The notes under the pieces: generated by a model
What the model saw: the letters and a program-made list of their open reading frames with translations, nothing else
Told to the model about the DNA's origin: nothing
Database searches by the model: none
NCBI RefSeq assembly: GCF_000739895.2
Contig: NZ_BBJS01000030.1
Location: 62,001 to 126,000 of the forward strand
Reading direction: 5' to 3'
DNA: 64,000 bases
Source: Sphingomonas paucimobilis NBRC 13935
GTDB lineage: Bacteria > Pseudomonadota > Alphaproteobacteria > Sphingomonadales > Sphingomonadaceae
Translations under genes and position numbers: made by a program
Part shown: positions 52,582-61,475 of the stretch, in pieces
Layout: every line of letters starts with the position of its first letter
Position numbering within the stretch: the first letter of the stretch is position 1

Positions 52582-54444
52582 ATGGATGGCCCCATGAAAA
52601 ACATTTCAATCCCGAAAAAACTTGCGGTTGCGTTCCTTATCATCGCTACGGTCGTTTGCAGCGTAGCAGGTTTTTCGGCCATCCAAATCGGTAACATGAA
52701 CACGGCCATCGGCTATGTGTCGAATGACCTCATGCCGAAGACAGTCGCCGCTCAGCAAATTGATACTGCGACGTCGGACTTTCGGATAGCGGAAGTGCAG
52801 CACATTCTGGCAACTCAGCCCGCTGATATGACGGCTGCCGAACAAAAGATCACCGCTGCGAGGAGCGTCGTAGAAAAAAATTACGCGGTGCTCGACCGAA
52901 CCATAGTGCGGGCTGAGGCAAGGCAGCTTTTGATGGCATTCTACCAGAAGTGGAATGCCTATCTTCAGCAGCATCAGACAATCATTGCTCTGTCCCGTCT
53001 CAATCACAATGAAGAGGCGACCGCTATCATGCGGGGGCGAAGCGAGTTGCTGTTTGATGAACTGTCAGATCGTGTCAGTGCGCTCGTGTCCTTCGAAATG
53101 AAGCTGGCGACACAACAGCGTCAGGAGGCGTCCGACCTCCACTCGCACGTCGTTACCCTGCTCGCACTGGTCGTCGTGCTGGCATGCGCTGCCTTGGTCG
53201 GCATATTGCTTCTCCTGGTCCGGCAGATCGCACGTCCGGTGGACCAAGTGACTTCCGGTTTGACGGCTTTGGCCAGTGGCGACATGTCCATAACGTCGGT
53301 CGATCATGACCGCCGTGATGAAGTTGGGCGATTGGCGGGCGCCTTGAACAATTTGCGCGGGCAATTGCTTGCGGCCGATGAGGCCAAGGCAGCCCAGACG
53401 ACATTGATCGTCGACAGCGTTGGGCGAGGACTGGGTGCGCTGGCCGACGGTGACCTGACCACGCGGATCGAAACCGATCTTACGGGGCCATTCGCCAAAC
53501 TTCGAACGGACTTCAATCACGCCTTGGGTGCGATGAATGACGCGATGGCAGCGGTAACCGATGTGGCGAGCGGCATTAACAATGGCGCAGGCGACATCCG
53601 TCAGGCGTCCGACGACCTGTCACAGCGAACGGAGCAGCAGGCTGCCAGCCTGGAGGAAACGGCCGCTGCGATGCACGAGATCACCGAAACGGTTCGTGAG
53701 ACGGCCGAGAATGCCAAGCGTGCGAATCAAGTCGTTACGGAAACCCGCACCGATGCCGACCAGTCCGCCGATGTCGTCCGCCAAGCTGTTGCGGCGATGC
53801 ACGGTATCGAGCGATCGTCGAATGAGATCAGCGAGATCATCTCCGTAATCGACGGCATCGCCTTCCAGACGAATCTGCTGGCACTGAATGCAGGTGTCGA
53901 AGCCGCGCGTGCGGGAGACGCAGGAAAGGGCTTCGCAGTTGTCGCTTCGGAGGTCCGGGCACTCGCTCAGCGGTCGGCCGATGCGGCCAGGGACGTCAAG
54001 GAGCGTATTACCGCTTCGAGCCAGCAGGTCGATGCCGGGGTTCAATTGGTCGAGCAAGCGGGCAATGCACTGACCCGTATCACTGGACGGATCGGCGAGA
54101 TCAATACGCTCGTCTCGGATATTGCCTCGGCCGCCGCCCAGCAAGCGACGGGGCTGCAGCAGGTCAATACCGCCGTTGCTGAGATGGACGGGGTCACCCA
54201 ACAGAACGCCGCGATGGTCGAAGAGGCAACCGCTGCGGCGCGCACTCTATCGGCGGAGGCGGACGAGTTGTCCCGCCAGGTAAGGCGTTTTAAGGTTGCC
54301 AATGGTCGCCCGGCTTTGCCTGCCGTACATGAACTTCAAAAACGGGCTGTCAGTGCCGGCCGGAAGGTCGCTACTACAGCACCCGCACGTAATGCCGGCA
54401 AAGCCGCGCTTGCCGTGGTGCAGGACGATTGGTCAGAATTTTGA
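52582..54444 (+). CDS. Methyl-accepting chemotaxis protein (620 aa)
   Basis: Two membrane helices (about 14-35 and 195-215) flank a four-helix periplasmic sensor domain. A HAMP domain (ARPVDQVTSGLTALASGDMS) follows, then the signalling hairpin IDGIAFQTNLLALNAGVEAA with flanking methylation helices. It ends VVQDDWSEF, a C-terminal pentapeptide-like tail of the kind that binds the methylation enzymes. The ATG at 52582 or that at 52594 (MKNISIPKK, with GGATGG before it) may be the start. It may share a promoter region with the c-di-GMP gene upstream. Confidence 0.93.
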   Translation: MDGPMKNISIPKKLAVAFLIIATVVCSVAGFSAIQIGNMNTAIGYVSNDLMPKTVAAQQIDTATSDFRIAEVQHILATQPADMTAAEQKITAARSVVEKNYAVLDRTIVRAEARQLLMAFYQKWNAYLQQHQTIIALSRLNHNEEATAIMRGRSELLFDELSDRVSALVSFEMKLATQQRQEASDLHSHVVTLLALVVVLACAALVGILLLLVRQIARPVDQVTSGLTALASGDMSITSVDHDRRDEVGRLAGALNNLRGQLLAADEAKAAQTTLIVDSVGRGLGALADGDLTTRIETDLTGPFAKLRTDFNHALGAMNDAMAAVTDVASGINNGAGDIRQASDDLSQRTEQQAASLEETAAAMHEITETVRETAENAKRANQVVTETRTDADQSADVVRQAVAAMHGIERSSNEISEIISVIDGIAFQTNLLALNAGVEAARAGDAGKGFAVVASEVRALAQRSADAARDVKERITASSQQVDAGVQLVEQAGNALTRITGRIGEINTLVSDIASAAAQQATGLQQVNTAVAEMDGVTQQNAAMVEEATAAARTLSAEADELSRQVRRFKVANGRPALPAVHELQKRAVSAGRKVATTAPARNAGKAALAVVQDDWSEF

Positions 54445-54876
54445 CCTCAGTCTGACGGTTCGCATGGAAAAAGGGGGGCTCAAGTGTGCTCCCCTTTGTG
54501 TTTTCTCATTCCGGTGATTTGCCTGTTGCTCCTTCCTCTTCCATTCTGCGGTTCGCAGAGCAACATATTCTCGGAGGAATTGTACACGGCGCGGGCGGAA
54601 GCTGTGTTCGCCCCGCTCGATGGCCTCGATCCGGAACATCTCGAACGTTCGATGCGCTTCGCGCAATAGGCACCAGCCGACCAGCATCAGCGTGCGTGGA
54701 CTGTAGGACATACCGAGCCGCAGGATCTGGCACTCGGTCCGCCGCCCGTTTGCGTCGCGATAGGCGATCCGGACGCTAAACTCCTCCCCGCAAGCTGTGC
54801 GGAGCAGATCGAGATCGAGATCGACGGCGACCCGCGAGCGAAGCGGATGCGTCCCCAAGGGCAGGCGCATTCGCAC
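54433..54876 (-). CDS. WYL-domain fragment (truncated regulator)
   Basis: A 147-aa frame: FSVRIAYRDANGRRTECQIL, LVGWCLLREAHRTFEMFRIE and FLREYVALRTAEWKRKEQ together form a WYL domain, as in YafY/DeoR-type regulators. Those are usually about 230-330 aa with an N-terminal HTH, which is missing here. The upstream DNA holds the dispersed repeat and an IS5 element, so the 5' half was probably lost. The frame also runs over the MCP terminator at its end. It may be a pseudogene. Confidence 0.6.
   Translation of the reverse strand: MRMRLPLGTHPLRSRVAVDLDLDLLRTACGEEFSVRIAYRDANGRRTECQILRLGMSYSPRTLMLVGWCLLREAHRTFEMFRIEAIERGEHSFRPRRVQFLREYVALRTAEWKRKEQQANHRNEKTQRGAHLSPPFSMRTVRLRSKF
54470..54504 (+). terminator. 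Rho-independent terminator of the MCP gene
   Basis: AAAGGGGGGC pairs with GCTCCCCTTT (10 bp, one G-U) around an 8-base loop, followed by a TTTT run at 54501. It lies 26 bp past the MCP stop. Confidence 0.8.
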
Positions 54877-55096
54877 GGCGAAGCGCGACAGATATTCGCG
54901 TCTATTGAATTTATGAACGAACGTCCAAGGTCGGAAAATCGCATCACGCCCGGATGAGAAACCGGGGGATCGTCAGCTCGCCGAGTGTCCAAAAGTGGGT
55001 CTGGACGGGAGCTGGGGGCCAGGGCGTGTTTCGCCTTGGGCAGGACCCATTGATGGGAGAGTCGCGATCTGATTCAGGCTCTGCAAGCAGACCGGA

Positions 55097-55468
55097 ATGA
55101 GCGACCTGTTTTGGCTGACGCACGAGCAGATGGCCCGGCTGCGGCCGTTCTTTCCCAAGAGCCACGGCAAGCCTCGAGTGGATGACCGGCGGGTGCTGAG
55201 CGGCATCGTGTTCGTCAACCGTAATGGGCTGCGCTGGCGAGATGCTCCCAGCGAGTACGGCCCGCACAAGACGCTGTACAATCGGTGGAAGCGTTGGGGC
55301 GAGGCCGGTGTGTTCACGCGAATGATGGAGGGGCTGGCGGCGAAAGGTGCCGAGCCGAATACGGTCATGATCGACGCGACTTACCTGAAGGCGCACCGCA
55401 CGGCCTCGAGCCTGCGGGTTAAAAAGGGGATCTTGGCCGCCCGATCTGGCGCGCCAAAGGCGGCATGA
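55097..55468 (+). CDS. IS5-family transposase, first frame
   Basis: The N-terminal half: MSDLFWLTHEQMARLRPFFP, GLRWRDAPSEYGPHKTLYNR and the first catalytic Asp in TVMIDATYLKAHRTA. The frame runs on to an unrelated tail after the A5G4 run at 55421-55429, where a -1 shift leads into the second frame (KKGDLGRPIWRAKGG). This is the programmed frameshift layout of the IS427 group. Confidence 0.85.
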   Translation: MSDLFWLTHEQMARLRPFFPKSHGKPRVDDRRVLSGIVFVNRNGLRWRDAPSEYGPHKTLYNRWKRWGEAGVFTRMMEGLAAKGAEPNTVMIDATYLKAHRTASSLRVKKGILAARSGAPKAA

Positions 55469-55854
55469 ACACCAAGCTCCACGCCGTCGCCGACGCGAAC
55501 GGCCGGCCTTTGAGCTTCTTCATAACCGCTGGCCAGGTCAGCGACTACACCGGAGCGGCAGCGTTGCTCGACGACATGCCCAGGGCGCAGTGGCTACTTG
55601 GCAATCGCGGCTATGACGCCGACTGGTTCAGGGACGCTCTCCAGGCAAAGGGCATCCAGCCATGCATCCCGGGTCGGCGATCCCGCAACGAGCCGATCAG
55701 GTATGACAAGCGCCGCTACCGGCACCGCAGCCGCATCGAGATCATGTTCGGCGGCCTCAAGGATTGGCGGCGCATCGCCACCCGCTACGATCGCTACCCC
55801 ACGGCCTTCTTCTCTGCCGTCGCCCTCGCTGCCACGGTCATCTTCTGGCTGTGA
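55465..55854 (+). CDS. IS5-family transposase, second frame
   Basis: The C-terminal half: NTKLHAVADANGRPLSFFIT, LLGNRGYDADWFRDALQA and the Glu region RYRHRSRIEIMFGGLKDWRR. In most relatives the second motif reads DRGYDAD; here it is NRGYDAD, so the acidic residue at that position is Asn. If that position is the second catalytic Asp, this copy is dead. Confidence 0.8.
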   Translation: MNTKLHAVADANGRPLSFFITAGQVSDYTGAAALLDDMPRAQWLLGNRGYDADWFRDALQAKGIQPCIPGRRSRNEPIRYDKRRYRHRSRIEIMFGGLKDWRRIATRYDRYPTAFFSAVALAATVIFWL

Positions 55855-55931
55855 GCGACGAGTCCTGACCCTAGTCCAGACAGCATCCGCGAACCAAGTG
55901 AAGTCGTTCAAAGCTGTAACGCACGCAGCCA

Positions 55932-55991
55932 ACATGAACGAGCGTCCGAAGGTGAGAAATGCCTTCGAGACCACAAACGTCCGCATTTGGG
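55932..55991 (-). repeat. Dispersed 60-bp intergenic repeat, copy 3 (inverted)
   Basis: On the minus strand it reads GACCCAAATGCGGACGTTTG at the start and CGGACGCTCGTTCAT at the end, exactly 60 bp. A free right half (GCGGACGCTCGTTCAT) also lies at 43895-43910. Confidence 0.65.
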
Positions 55992-56120
55992 TCCAACCGT
56001 TCGGCCGTGTAAACGATCCTGTCCAGCGTGCGCCGCATAAGCCTGGTCCTGCGCTGTTGAGCGGCAGTGAGGAATGGGACGGACTGCCGCCCTATTGGAT
56101 GGTAGCGGCAAGGACGTCAT

Positions 56121-56180
56121 GACCCATTTTCGGCCATTCGCTGCTCGTATCCGGCTCTGCAATAGCGGACGTTGGTTCAT
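56121..56180 (+). repeat. Dispersed 60-bp intergenic repeat, copy 4
   Basis: GACCCATTTTCGGCCATTCG on the left and AGCGGACGTTGGTTCAT on the right, 60 bp. It is the clearest copy. Confidence 0.7.
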
Positions 56181-56228
56181 TGGGCGCCACCTATCGCCAG
56201 AAGGCGCGATATACGGCACCGAGACGGC

Positions 56229-56462
56229 ATGAGCCGCCCGGCCTTTCTTGCCCTTGCTCTGGCGGGGCTTTCCTGGGTCTTGGCTTTCCACTCGGCAAGT
56301 TAGGCACCGCGGGAACTCGACCCGGCGCATATGGTGCTGCTCCGCTTCATCGTTGCCAGCATCGACGCTTGTCCATTCGCCCTTGCCACGAACGAGACAA
56401 GAGCGCTGTTCCGTTCGCCGCCGGGACCGCAGATTTCCGAGGATATCGCCGACAGTAGCTGA
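56229..56462 (+). pseudogene. EamA/DMT transporter, N-terminal fragment with frameshifts
   Basis: ATG 56229 starts MSRPAFLALALAGLSWVLAF and then hits a stop, while another frame gives LGLGFPLGKLG. Downstream, RELDPAHMVLLRFIVASI and FALATNETRALFRSPPG continue the family's first two helices before stops. Together they match the start of an EamA-type drug/metabolite transporter (LSWGLGFPLGK and the ELDPAHMVLLRF pattern). At least one shift and premature stops are present, and the rest of the gene is missing. Confidence 0.7.
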
Positions 56463-56558
56463 CGTGCCTCGGCTAGTGTTTCGAGGACCACTCCCTTTGC
56501 GTCCCGCGAAGGCGGTCAAGTCGCTTCGCGCCATACTGTCCCTAGACGCATGGTAACG

Positions 56559-57761
56559 TCATACCCGCTCCAGCATGAGGGCGATGCCCTGCCCCACGCC
56601 GATGCACATGAAGGCCATGGCGTAGCGGCCGCCGGTGCGGTGTAGTTCCTCCACTGCCGTCATCGTGATCCGCGCGCCCGACATGCCCAGCGGATGGCCG
56701 AAGGCAATCGCGCCACCGTTGCGGTTCACACGGGTATCATCAGGCGTAATGCCAAGGTCGCGCAAGGTGGCGATCGCCTGGGCGGCAAATGCTTCGTTCA
56801 ACTCGATGACATCGATCTGATCCAAGGTGATCCCGGTGCTATGGCAGAGCCTGCGCGCCGCCTCGACCGGACCTGCGCCCATGATCCTCGGCGCGATGCC
56901 CGCCGCCGCCATGCCCAGGATACGCGCGCGGGGCGTAAGGCCGTGGCGGACGGCGGCGGCTTCGGTCGCGACCAGCATCGCCGCGGCGCCGTCGTTCAGA
57001 CCGGACGCGTTGCCCGCCGTGACGGTGCCGTCCGCGCGCACGACGGGTTTCAGCTTCGCCAGCGCCTCCAGGCTGGTCGCGCGGGGGTGCTCGTCGCGGT
57101 CGAACAGCACGGGATCACCCTTGCGCTGGGGAATCGCCACCGGCACGATCTCCACCACCATCCGGCCGCTCGCCATTGCGGCAGCCGCCTTTTCCTGGCT
57201 GGCGAGCGCGAAGGCGTCTTGATCCTCTCGGCTGACGCCCCATTGGTCGGCGACATTCTCCGCCGTCTGCGGCATGGTGTCGACGCCGTAAGCGGCCCGC
57301 ATCGCCGGGTTGACGAAGCGCCAGCCGAGCGTCGTATCCTCGATCTGCTGCCCCCGGTCAAAGGCCGTCGCGGCCTTGGCCATGACATAGGGCGCGCGGG
57401 TCATGCTCTCGACCCCGCCCGCGATCATCAGTTCGGCATCGCCGCTGCGGATCGCCTGCGCCGCGCTGCCGACCGCGTTCAGGCCGGAGCCGCATAGCCG
57501 GTTGACCGTTCCGCCAGGTACCGTCTCGGGCAGTCCGGCCAGCAGCACCGCCATGCGTGCGACGTTGCGGTTGTCCTCCCCCGCCTGGTTGGCACAGCCG
57601 AGCAGCACGTCGTCGACCGCTTGCCAGTCCACATTGGCGTTGCGCTCCATCAGGGCGCGCAACGGAATCGCGGCCAGGTCGTCGGCCCGGATCGTCGACA
57701 GCGCACCGTTCAGCTTGCCGATGGGCGTGCGGATCGCATCGCAGATAAAGGCGTGGGGCAT
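56559..57761 (-). CDS. pcaF: 3-oxoadipyl-CoA thiolase
   Basis: A 400-aa thiolase: the active Cys in VNRLCGSGLNAVGSAAQAI, the family block AGGVESMTRAP, the NEAFAAQ motif, the His in GGAIAFGHPLGMSGARI and the second Cys in MCIGVGQG. It cleaves beta-ketoadipyl-CoA to succinyl-CoA and acetyl-CoA, the last step of the protocatechuate pathway. The start overlaps the stop of the upstream pcaL gene (TGATG). It ends the eight-gene operon. Confidence 0.95.
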   Translation of the reverse strand: MPHAFICDAIRTPIGKLNGALSTIRADDLAAIPLRALMERNANVDWQAVDDVLLGCANQAGEDNRNVARMAVLLAGLPETVPGGTVNRLCGSGLNAVGSAAQAIRSGDAELMIAGGVESMTRAPYVMAKAATAFDRGQQIEDTTLGWRFVNPAMRAAYGVDTMPQTAENVADQWGVSREDQDAFALASQEKAAAAMASGRMVVEIVPVAIPQRKGDPVLFDRDEHPRATSLEALAKLKPVVRADGTVTAGNASGLNDGAAAMLVATEAAAVRHGLTPRARILGMAAAGIAPRIMGAGPVEAARRLCHSTGITLDQIDVIELNEAFAAQAIATLRDLGITPDDTRVNRNGGAIAFGHPLGMSGARITMTAVEELHRTGGRYAMAFMCIGVGQGIALMLERV

Positions 57762-58942
57762 CAGGCGTCCTGTTCCAGCATGTCGATGATCTTCTGCGCC
57801 TCGGCAAAACCGGTATTGGCGGCGGGTACGCCCGCATAAATGGCGGCCTGCATCAGCACTTCCTTCAGCTCGTCACGGGTGAAACCGCCCTGCGTCAGCC
57901 CGGCGCGGACATGGAGGGCGAACTCTTCCCAACGGCCCAGCGCGCAGGTGATGGCCAGAACGATCAGACGGCGCGTCCGGTCGTCGAGTCCGGGCCGCCC
58001 CCAGATTTCACCCCAGGCGATACGGGTGATCATCGCCTGGAAATCGGCCGTCAGAGAGGTGCGCCTGTCGAGACTACGCTCTACCCATGCATCGCCCAAC
58101 ACCCGGCGGCGGTTGACGAGCCCTGCCTCGAACAGCGTATCCGCTGCGGCCTCGACGGCCTCGTCCGCCCTCAGGAAGCGGCGGAGTGCCGTCGCCAATC
58201 CGTCGGGGGCCTCGATCGGCGGCAGATGGGCACCGTCGATCCCGACATGCCGCGCCCCTGGAATTGCTGCGATCAGATGCTCGCCATGCCCGGCATAGGG
58301 GGTCGACACATCGAGCATCGCGGTTACCACCAGCGTCGGTACCGCGATCGCAACGATGCGATCCACCAGTCCCATGTCACGGATTGCCGCCCCCGCCCCG
58401 GCATAGCCTGTATCGGCCTGCCGGACGATGCCGTCACGCAGCGAGTCCGCAACCTCCGGATGCCCTTCGGCGAAGCCGGGCGACAGGAACCGCCCGACCG
58501 CCATGTCGGCGATCGCCGCCGTACCCTGTTGCCGCACCGTGTCGATCCGCGCGGTCCACGCCGCCGGGTCCATCGTGGCGGAGGTGCAGATCAGCGCCAG
58601 CGCCGTCACACGCGCCGGATGGTTCAAGGCGATCTGCATCGCGACCATACCGCCCAGCGAAACGCCCGCCACCGCCGCATGAGGCAGGCCCGCATCATCC
58701 ATGATCGCGACGACATCGGCGGCCAGCATGGCCAGGCTGTAATCGCCGTCCGGCGCATCCGACCCGCCATGCCCGCGGGCGTCGATCCGCAACAGGCGGA
58801 AGGCCGGCAGCAGGAGCGGCACGGTCCGGTCCCACAGGCCCATGTCGGTGCCGATCGAGTTGAGCAGCACCAGCACCGGCCGATCCGCCGCGCCCTCCAG
58901 CCGCCAGTGCAGACGGACGCCGTCACATAGGGTGAACGCCAT
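57761..58942 (-). CDS. pcaL: PcaD-PcaC fusion: enol-lactone hydrolase / carboxymuconolactone decarboxylase
   Basis: The start is ATG 58942 (MAFTLCDGVRLHWRLEG); the frame is open further but that is pcaB territory. Residues 1-255 are an alpha/beta hydrolase with GVSLGGMVAMQIALNHP as nucleophile elbow, and a final His in DGAHLPPIEAP. Residues 270-393 are a carboxymuconolactone decarboxylase domain (LGDAWVERSLDRRTSLTADF, ITCALGRWEEFALHVRAGL, EVLMQAAIYAGVPAANTGF). The fused protein carries out two consecutive steps, from carboxymuconolactone to beta-ketoadipate. This PcaL-type fusion occurs in several lineages. Confidence 0.95.
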   Translation of the reverse strand: MAFTLCDGVRLHWRLEGAADRPVLVLLNSIGTDMGLWDRTVPLLLPAFRLLRIDARGHGGSDAPDGDYSLAMLAADVVAIMDDAGLPHAAVAGVSLGGMVAMQIALNHPARVTALALICTSATMDPAAWTARIDTVRQQGTAAIADMAVGRFLSPGFAEGHPEVADSLRDGIVRQADTGYAGAGAAIRDMGLVDRIVAIAVPTLVVTAMLDVSTPYAGHGEHLIAAIPGARHVGIDGAHLPPIEAPDGLATALRRFLRADEAVEAAADTLFEAGLVNRRRVLGDAWVERSLDRRTSLTADFQAMITRIAWGEIWGRPGLDDRTRRLIVLAITCALGRWEEFALHVRAGLTQGGFTRDELKEVLMQAAIYAGVPAANTGFAEAQKIIDMLEQDA

Positions 58943-58943
58943 G

Positions 58944-60086
58944 TCAGTCCTCTCCGATGCCGAGCAGTTCGGCGATGATCGCCGCGCTCTCCCCCATATC
59001 CTCGCCCATTCCGGCGGCGTCGCGATTGCGGGCGACGGCGTCTGCGTCCACGTCCAGCCCCTCGGCCACCACCGCCATGGCAGCGGCACTGCCCGAGGCA
59101 AGCAGGAACAGCTCGGCCAAGACCGGCCCTTCCGCCTGCCAGCCGCCCAGCCCGCGTTCCTGTTCCTGCGGAAGCCCGGCCAGCAGCGACGCCACCAGCC
59201 CCGGCGCACGGGTCGCTGCGGACAATGCGACCTGACAACCGGTGGGGTTGCGCTTGTGCGCCATGGCCGACGACCCGCCACGCCCGGCAATGACGGGTTC
59301 CTGTGCCTCGCCGATCGCATTCTGCGCCAGTAGCGAGACGTCGCGCGCCAGTTTGCCGAACGCGCCGATCAGCATGGCGACGCACGCCCCGATCGCCGCG
59401 ACGCCGCCACGCCGCGCATGCCACGGGGGTCCCGTCATCAGGCCCAGCTCTTCCGCCATGCGGCGGGCGACGCATGCACCGTGTCCGCCCAAGCCTGCGC
59501 GTGTTCCCGCCGCGCCGCCAAACTGGATGATGGTATAGCGCGCCACGGCCGCATCGAGCTGGTCCAGCGCATCGGCGATACCCGCTGCGGCCTGCGCGAG
59601 TCGTAGCCCGAATGCGACCGGCATCGCATCCTGAAGCAGCGTGCGTCCGACCGCGGGGGTCGCCCGGTGCGCGATAGCGAGCCGCTTCAGCGCCGTGCGG
59701 ACGCGGCGGGCGTCCTCGGCGATGATATGGTGGGCGGCGCGGACCTGCATCATCAGAACGCTGTCTGCCACGTCCTGGCTGGTCGCGCCGAAATGCAATG
59801 CCTGTGCCGCCGCCCCGCTCAGCGCGCTCCGCAAACGCGCGACCAGCGGAATGGCCAGCGTCCCCGCCAGTGCCACCTCATCAACCAGCTCGGCAGGTTC
59901 GATGCGCACTGCGGCGACGCCGGTCGCGATGGCGGCGGCGACATCTGGCGCGATCAACCCTTCCGCCGCCTGCGCGCAGGCCAGCGCGATCTCGAAGGCG
60001 CAGGCATGGGCGATGGTGGCGGTATCGTCGAACACCGCGATCATTGCGGGCGTGGCGACAGGGCGGCGGCGCAGCAGATCGCTCAT
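58944..60086 (-). CDS. pcaB: 3-carboxy-cis,cis-muconate cycloisomerase
   Basis: A 380-aa member of the fumarase/aspartase superfamily: ALHFGATSQDVADSVLMMQV and the signature GRGGSSAMAHKRNPTGC (GSSxMPxKxNP with Ala for Pro) place it. It cyclises the ring-cleavage product of protocatechuate. It ends 1 bp before the pcaL start and overlaps pcaG by 4 bp at its start. Confidence 0.95.
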   Translation of the reverse strand: MSDLLRRRPVATPAMIAVFDDTATIAHACAFEIALACAQAAEGLIAPDVAAAIATGVAAVRIEPAELVDEVALAGTLAIPLVARLRSALSGAAAQALHFGATSQDVADSVLMMQVRAAHHIIAEDARRVRTALKRLAIAHRATPAVGRTLLQDAMPVAFGLRLAQAAAGIADALDQLDAAVARYTIIQFGGAAGTRAGLGGHGACVARRMAEELGLMTGPPWHARRGGVAAIGACVAMLIGAFGKLARDVSLLAQNAIGEAQEPVIAGRGGSSAMAHKRNPTGCQVALSAATRAPGLVASLLAGLPQEQERGLGGWQAEGPVLAELFLLASGSAAAMAVVAEGLDVDADAVARNRDAAGMGEDMGESAAIIAELLGIGED

Positions 60087-60778
60087 AGTTCGAAGAACAC
60101 CGTTTCGCCTTCGCCCTGCAGCACCAAATCCAGCGCCCAGCCACCCTCTTCCTGCGGCATGGCGATCAACGTGTCGCGGCGTTCGGGCGGCACCGATGCG
60201 AGCACCGGATCGTCGTCATTCCCGGCGGCCCCGTCGAAATACACCCTCGTCGCCAGTCGCTTGATGACGCCGCGCGCGAAGATTGACAGGGCGATGTGCG
60301 GTGCTTGCCGGGTGCCGCCCGGCCCCGGCACCCGCCCCGGCATGATCGTGCGAAAGCGATAGCGGCCATCCTCATCGGTCGCGGCGCGGCCGAAGCCCAC
60401 GAAATGCGGATCGAGCGGCACATCCTCTCGCGCATCATCCACGCTGCGATAGCGACCCGCCGCATTGGCCTGCCAGATTTCGATCATCGCATCGGGCACG
60501 GCCAGCCCCTGTCCGTCGAACACCCGTCCGGTCAGTTCGATGACCTCGCCCTCGGGCGAGCCGGTGGGTGCGGACAGGTTCAGTACATAATGCGCTTCCG
60601 GCATCAGTTCGGGACGTGCGCCCATGTCGGACTGCCCAACCAGGTCCGCGCCGCCCTTCCAGGGTAGTCCGTAGTGAAAAAACGGCCCGACCGTCTGGCT
60701 GGGCGTCTGGCCGAACAGCGCCGGATCCTGATTGTCGGCCCGCGCTTCGGGACGGCGGTCGGCAGGATCAATGGTCAT
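60083..60778 (-). CDS. pcaG: Protocatechuate 3,4-dioxygenase alpha subunit
   Basis: A 231-aa protein with the alpha-subunit start PSQTVGPFFHYGLPW and the shared intradiol core [18 protein letters not shown] and RFRTIMPGRVPGPGG. The metal-binding Tyr/His set of the beta chain is absent, as expected for alpha. The ATG overlaps the end of pcaH by 11 bp. Confidence 0.95.
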   Translation of the reverse strand: MTIDPADRRPEARADNQDPALFGQTPSQTVGPFFHYGLPWKGGADLVGQSDMGARPELMPEAHYVLNLSAPTGSPEGEVIELTGRVFDGQGLAVPDAMIEIWQANAAGRYRSVDDAREDVPLDPHFVGFGRAATDEDGRYRFRTIMPGRVPGPGGTRQAPHIALSIFARGVIKRLATRVYFDGAAGNDDDPVLASVPPERRDTLIAMPQEEGGWALDLVLQGEGETVFFEL

Positions 60779-61475
60779 GATGATCGTCCTCGAACGGCGT
60801 CTGCTCTCGCCCTTTCAGCACCACGTCGAAGCGGTAGCCGAGCGCCCAATTGGCCTCGGTCACGTCCATGTCGAGCCGCGCGACCAGCCGCTGGCGGTAC
60901 GGCATGGGCACCGCATTGGCGATCGGGTCGATCTCGATCAGCGGATCGTCGGGGAAATAGAGTTGCGTCACCAGCCTCGTTGCAAAAGCAGGCCCCAGCA
61001 GTGACAGATGGATATGCGCGGGGCGCCACGCATTCTTGTGGTTGCCCCAGGGATAGGCGCCCGGCCGCACCGTGACGAAGCGATAATGCCCCTCCGCATC
61101 GGTCACCACCCGGCCAGCACCGGTGAAATTGGGATCGTGCGGCGCGTCCCACTGATCCTTGGCATGGATATAGCGCCCGGCGGCATTCGCCTGCCAGATC
61201 TCCATGACCGTATCTGGTACCGCTCGCCCCTGTTCGTCGAGCACGCGCCCCGCGACGATGATCCGCTGGCCCAGCGGCTCGGCCTTGTGCTGCTTCGTCA
61301 GGTCGGCGAGCGCCGACCCCATCAGCCGGTCCCAGCAACCACCGGGCCCGGTGGTCTCGGTCAACGTCTGTGGTATCGCGATCGGCGGCTGAAGCGGCGC
61401 CCGCGCCATCGTGGAGCGATAGTCAGGCACCAGCAGCGAGGGCGAGCCGGCATCGTCCTTCGTATAGCCGATCAT
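60768..61475 (-). CDS. pcaH: Protocatechuate 3,4-dioxygenase beta subunit
   Basis: The start at ATG 61475 overlaps the pcaJ stop (ATGA). The 235-aa chain has [18 protein letters not shown] with the first Tyr ligand, [15 protein letters not shown] with the second Tyr, and [11 protein letters not shown] with the two His ligands of the ferric iron. Together with pcaG it opens the protocatechuate ring between C3 and C4. Confidence 0.96.
   Translation of the reverse strand: MIGYTKDDAGSPSLLVPDYRSTMARAPLQPPIAIPQTLTETTGPGGCWDRLMGSALADLTKQHKAEPLGQRIIVAGRVLDEQGRAVPDTVMEIWQANAAGRYIHAKDQWDAPHDPNFTGAGRVVTDAEGHYRFVTVRPGAYPWGNHKNAWRPAHIHLSLLGPAFATRLVTQLYFPDDPLIEIDPIANAVPMPYRQRLVARLDMDVTEANWALGYRFDVVLKGREQTPFEDDHHDH

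Larger units (their letters stand above)
54999..55881 (+). mobile_element. IS5-family insertion sequence (about 0.88 kb)
   Basis: Two overlapping transposase frames are flanked by inverted GTCTGGAC ends (54999 on the left, complement at 55874-55881 on the right), with weaker identity beyond. The size fits the short IS5/IS427-type elements. The exact boundaries and target duplication are uncertain. It abuts a disrupted copy of the dispersed repeat on its left. Confidence 0.7.
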
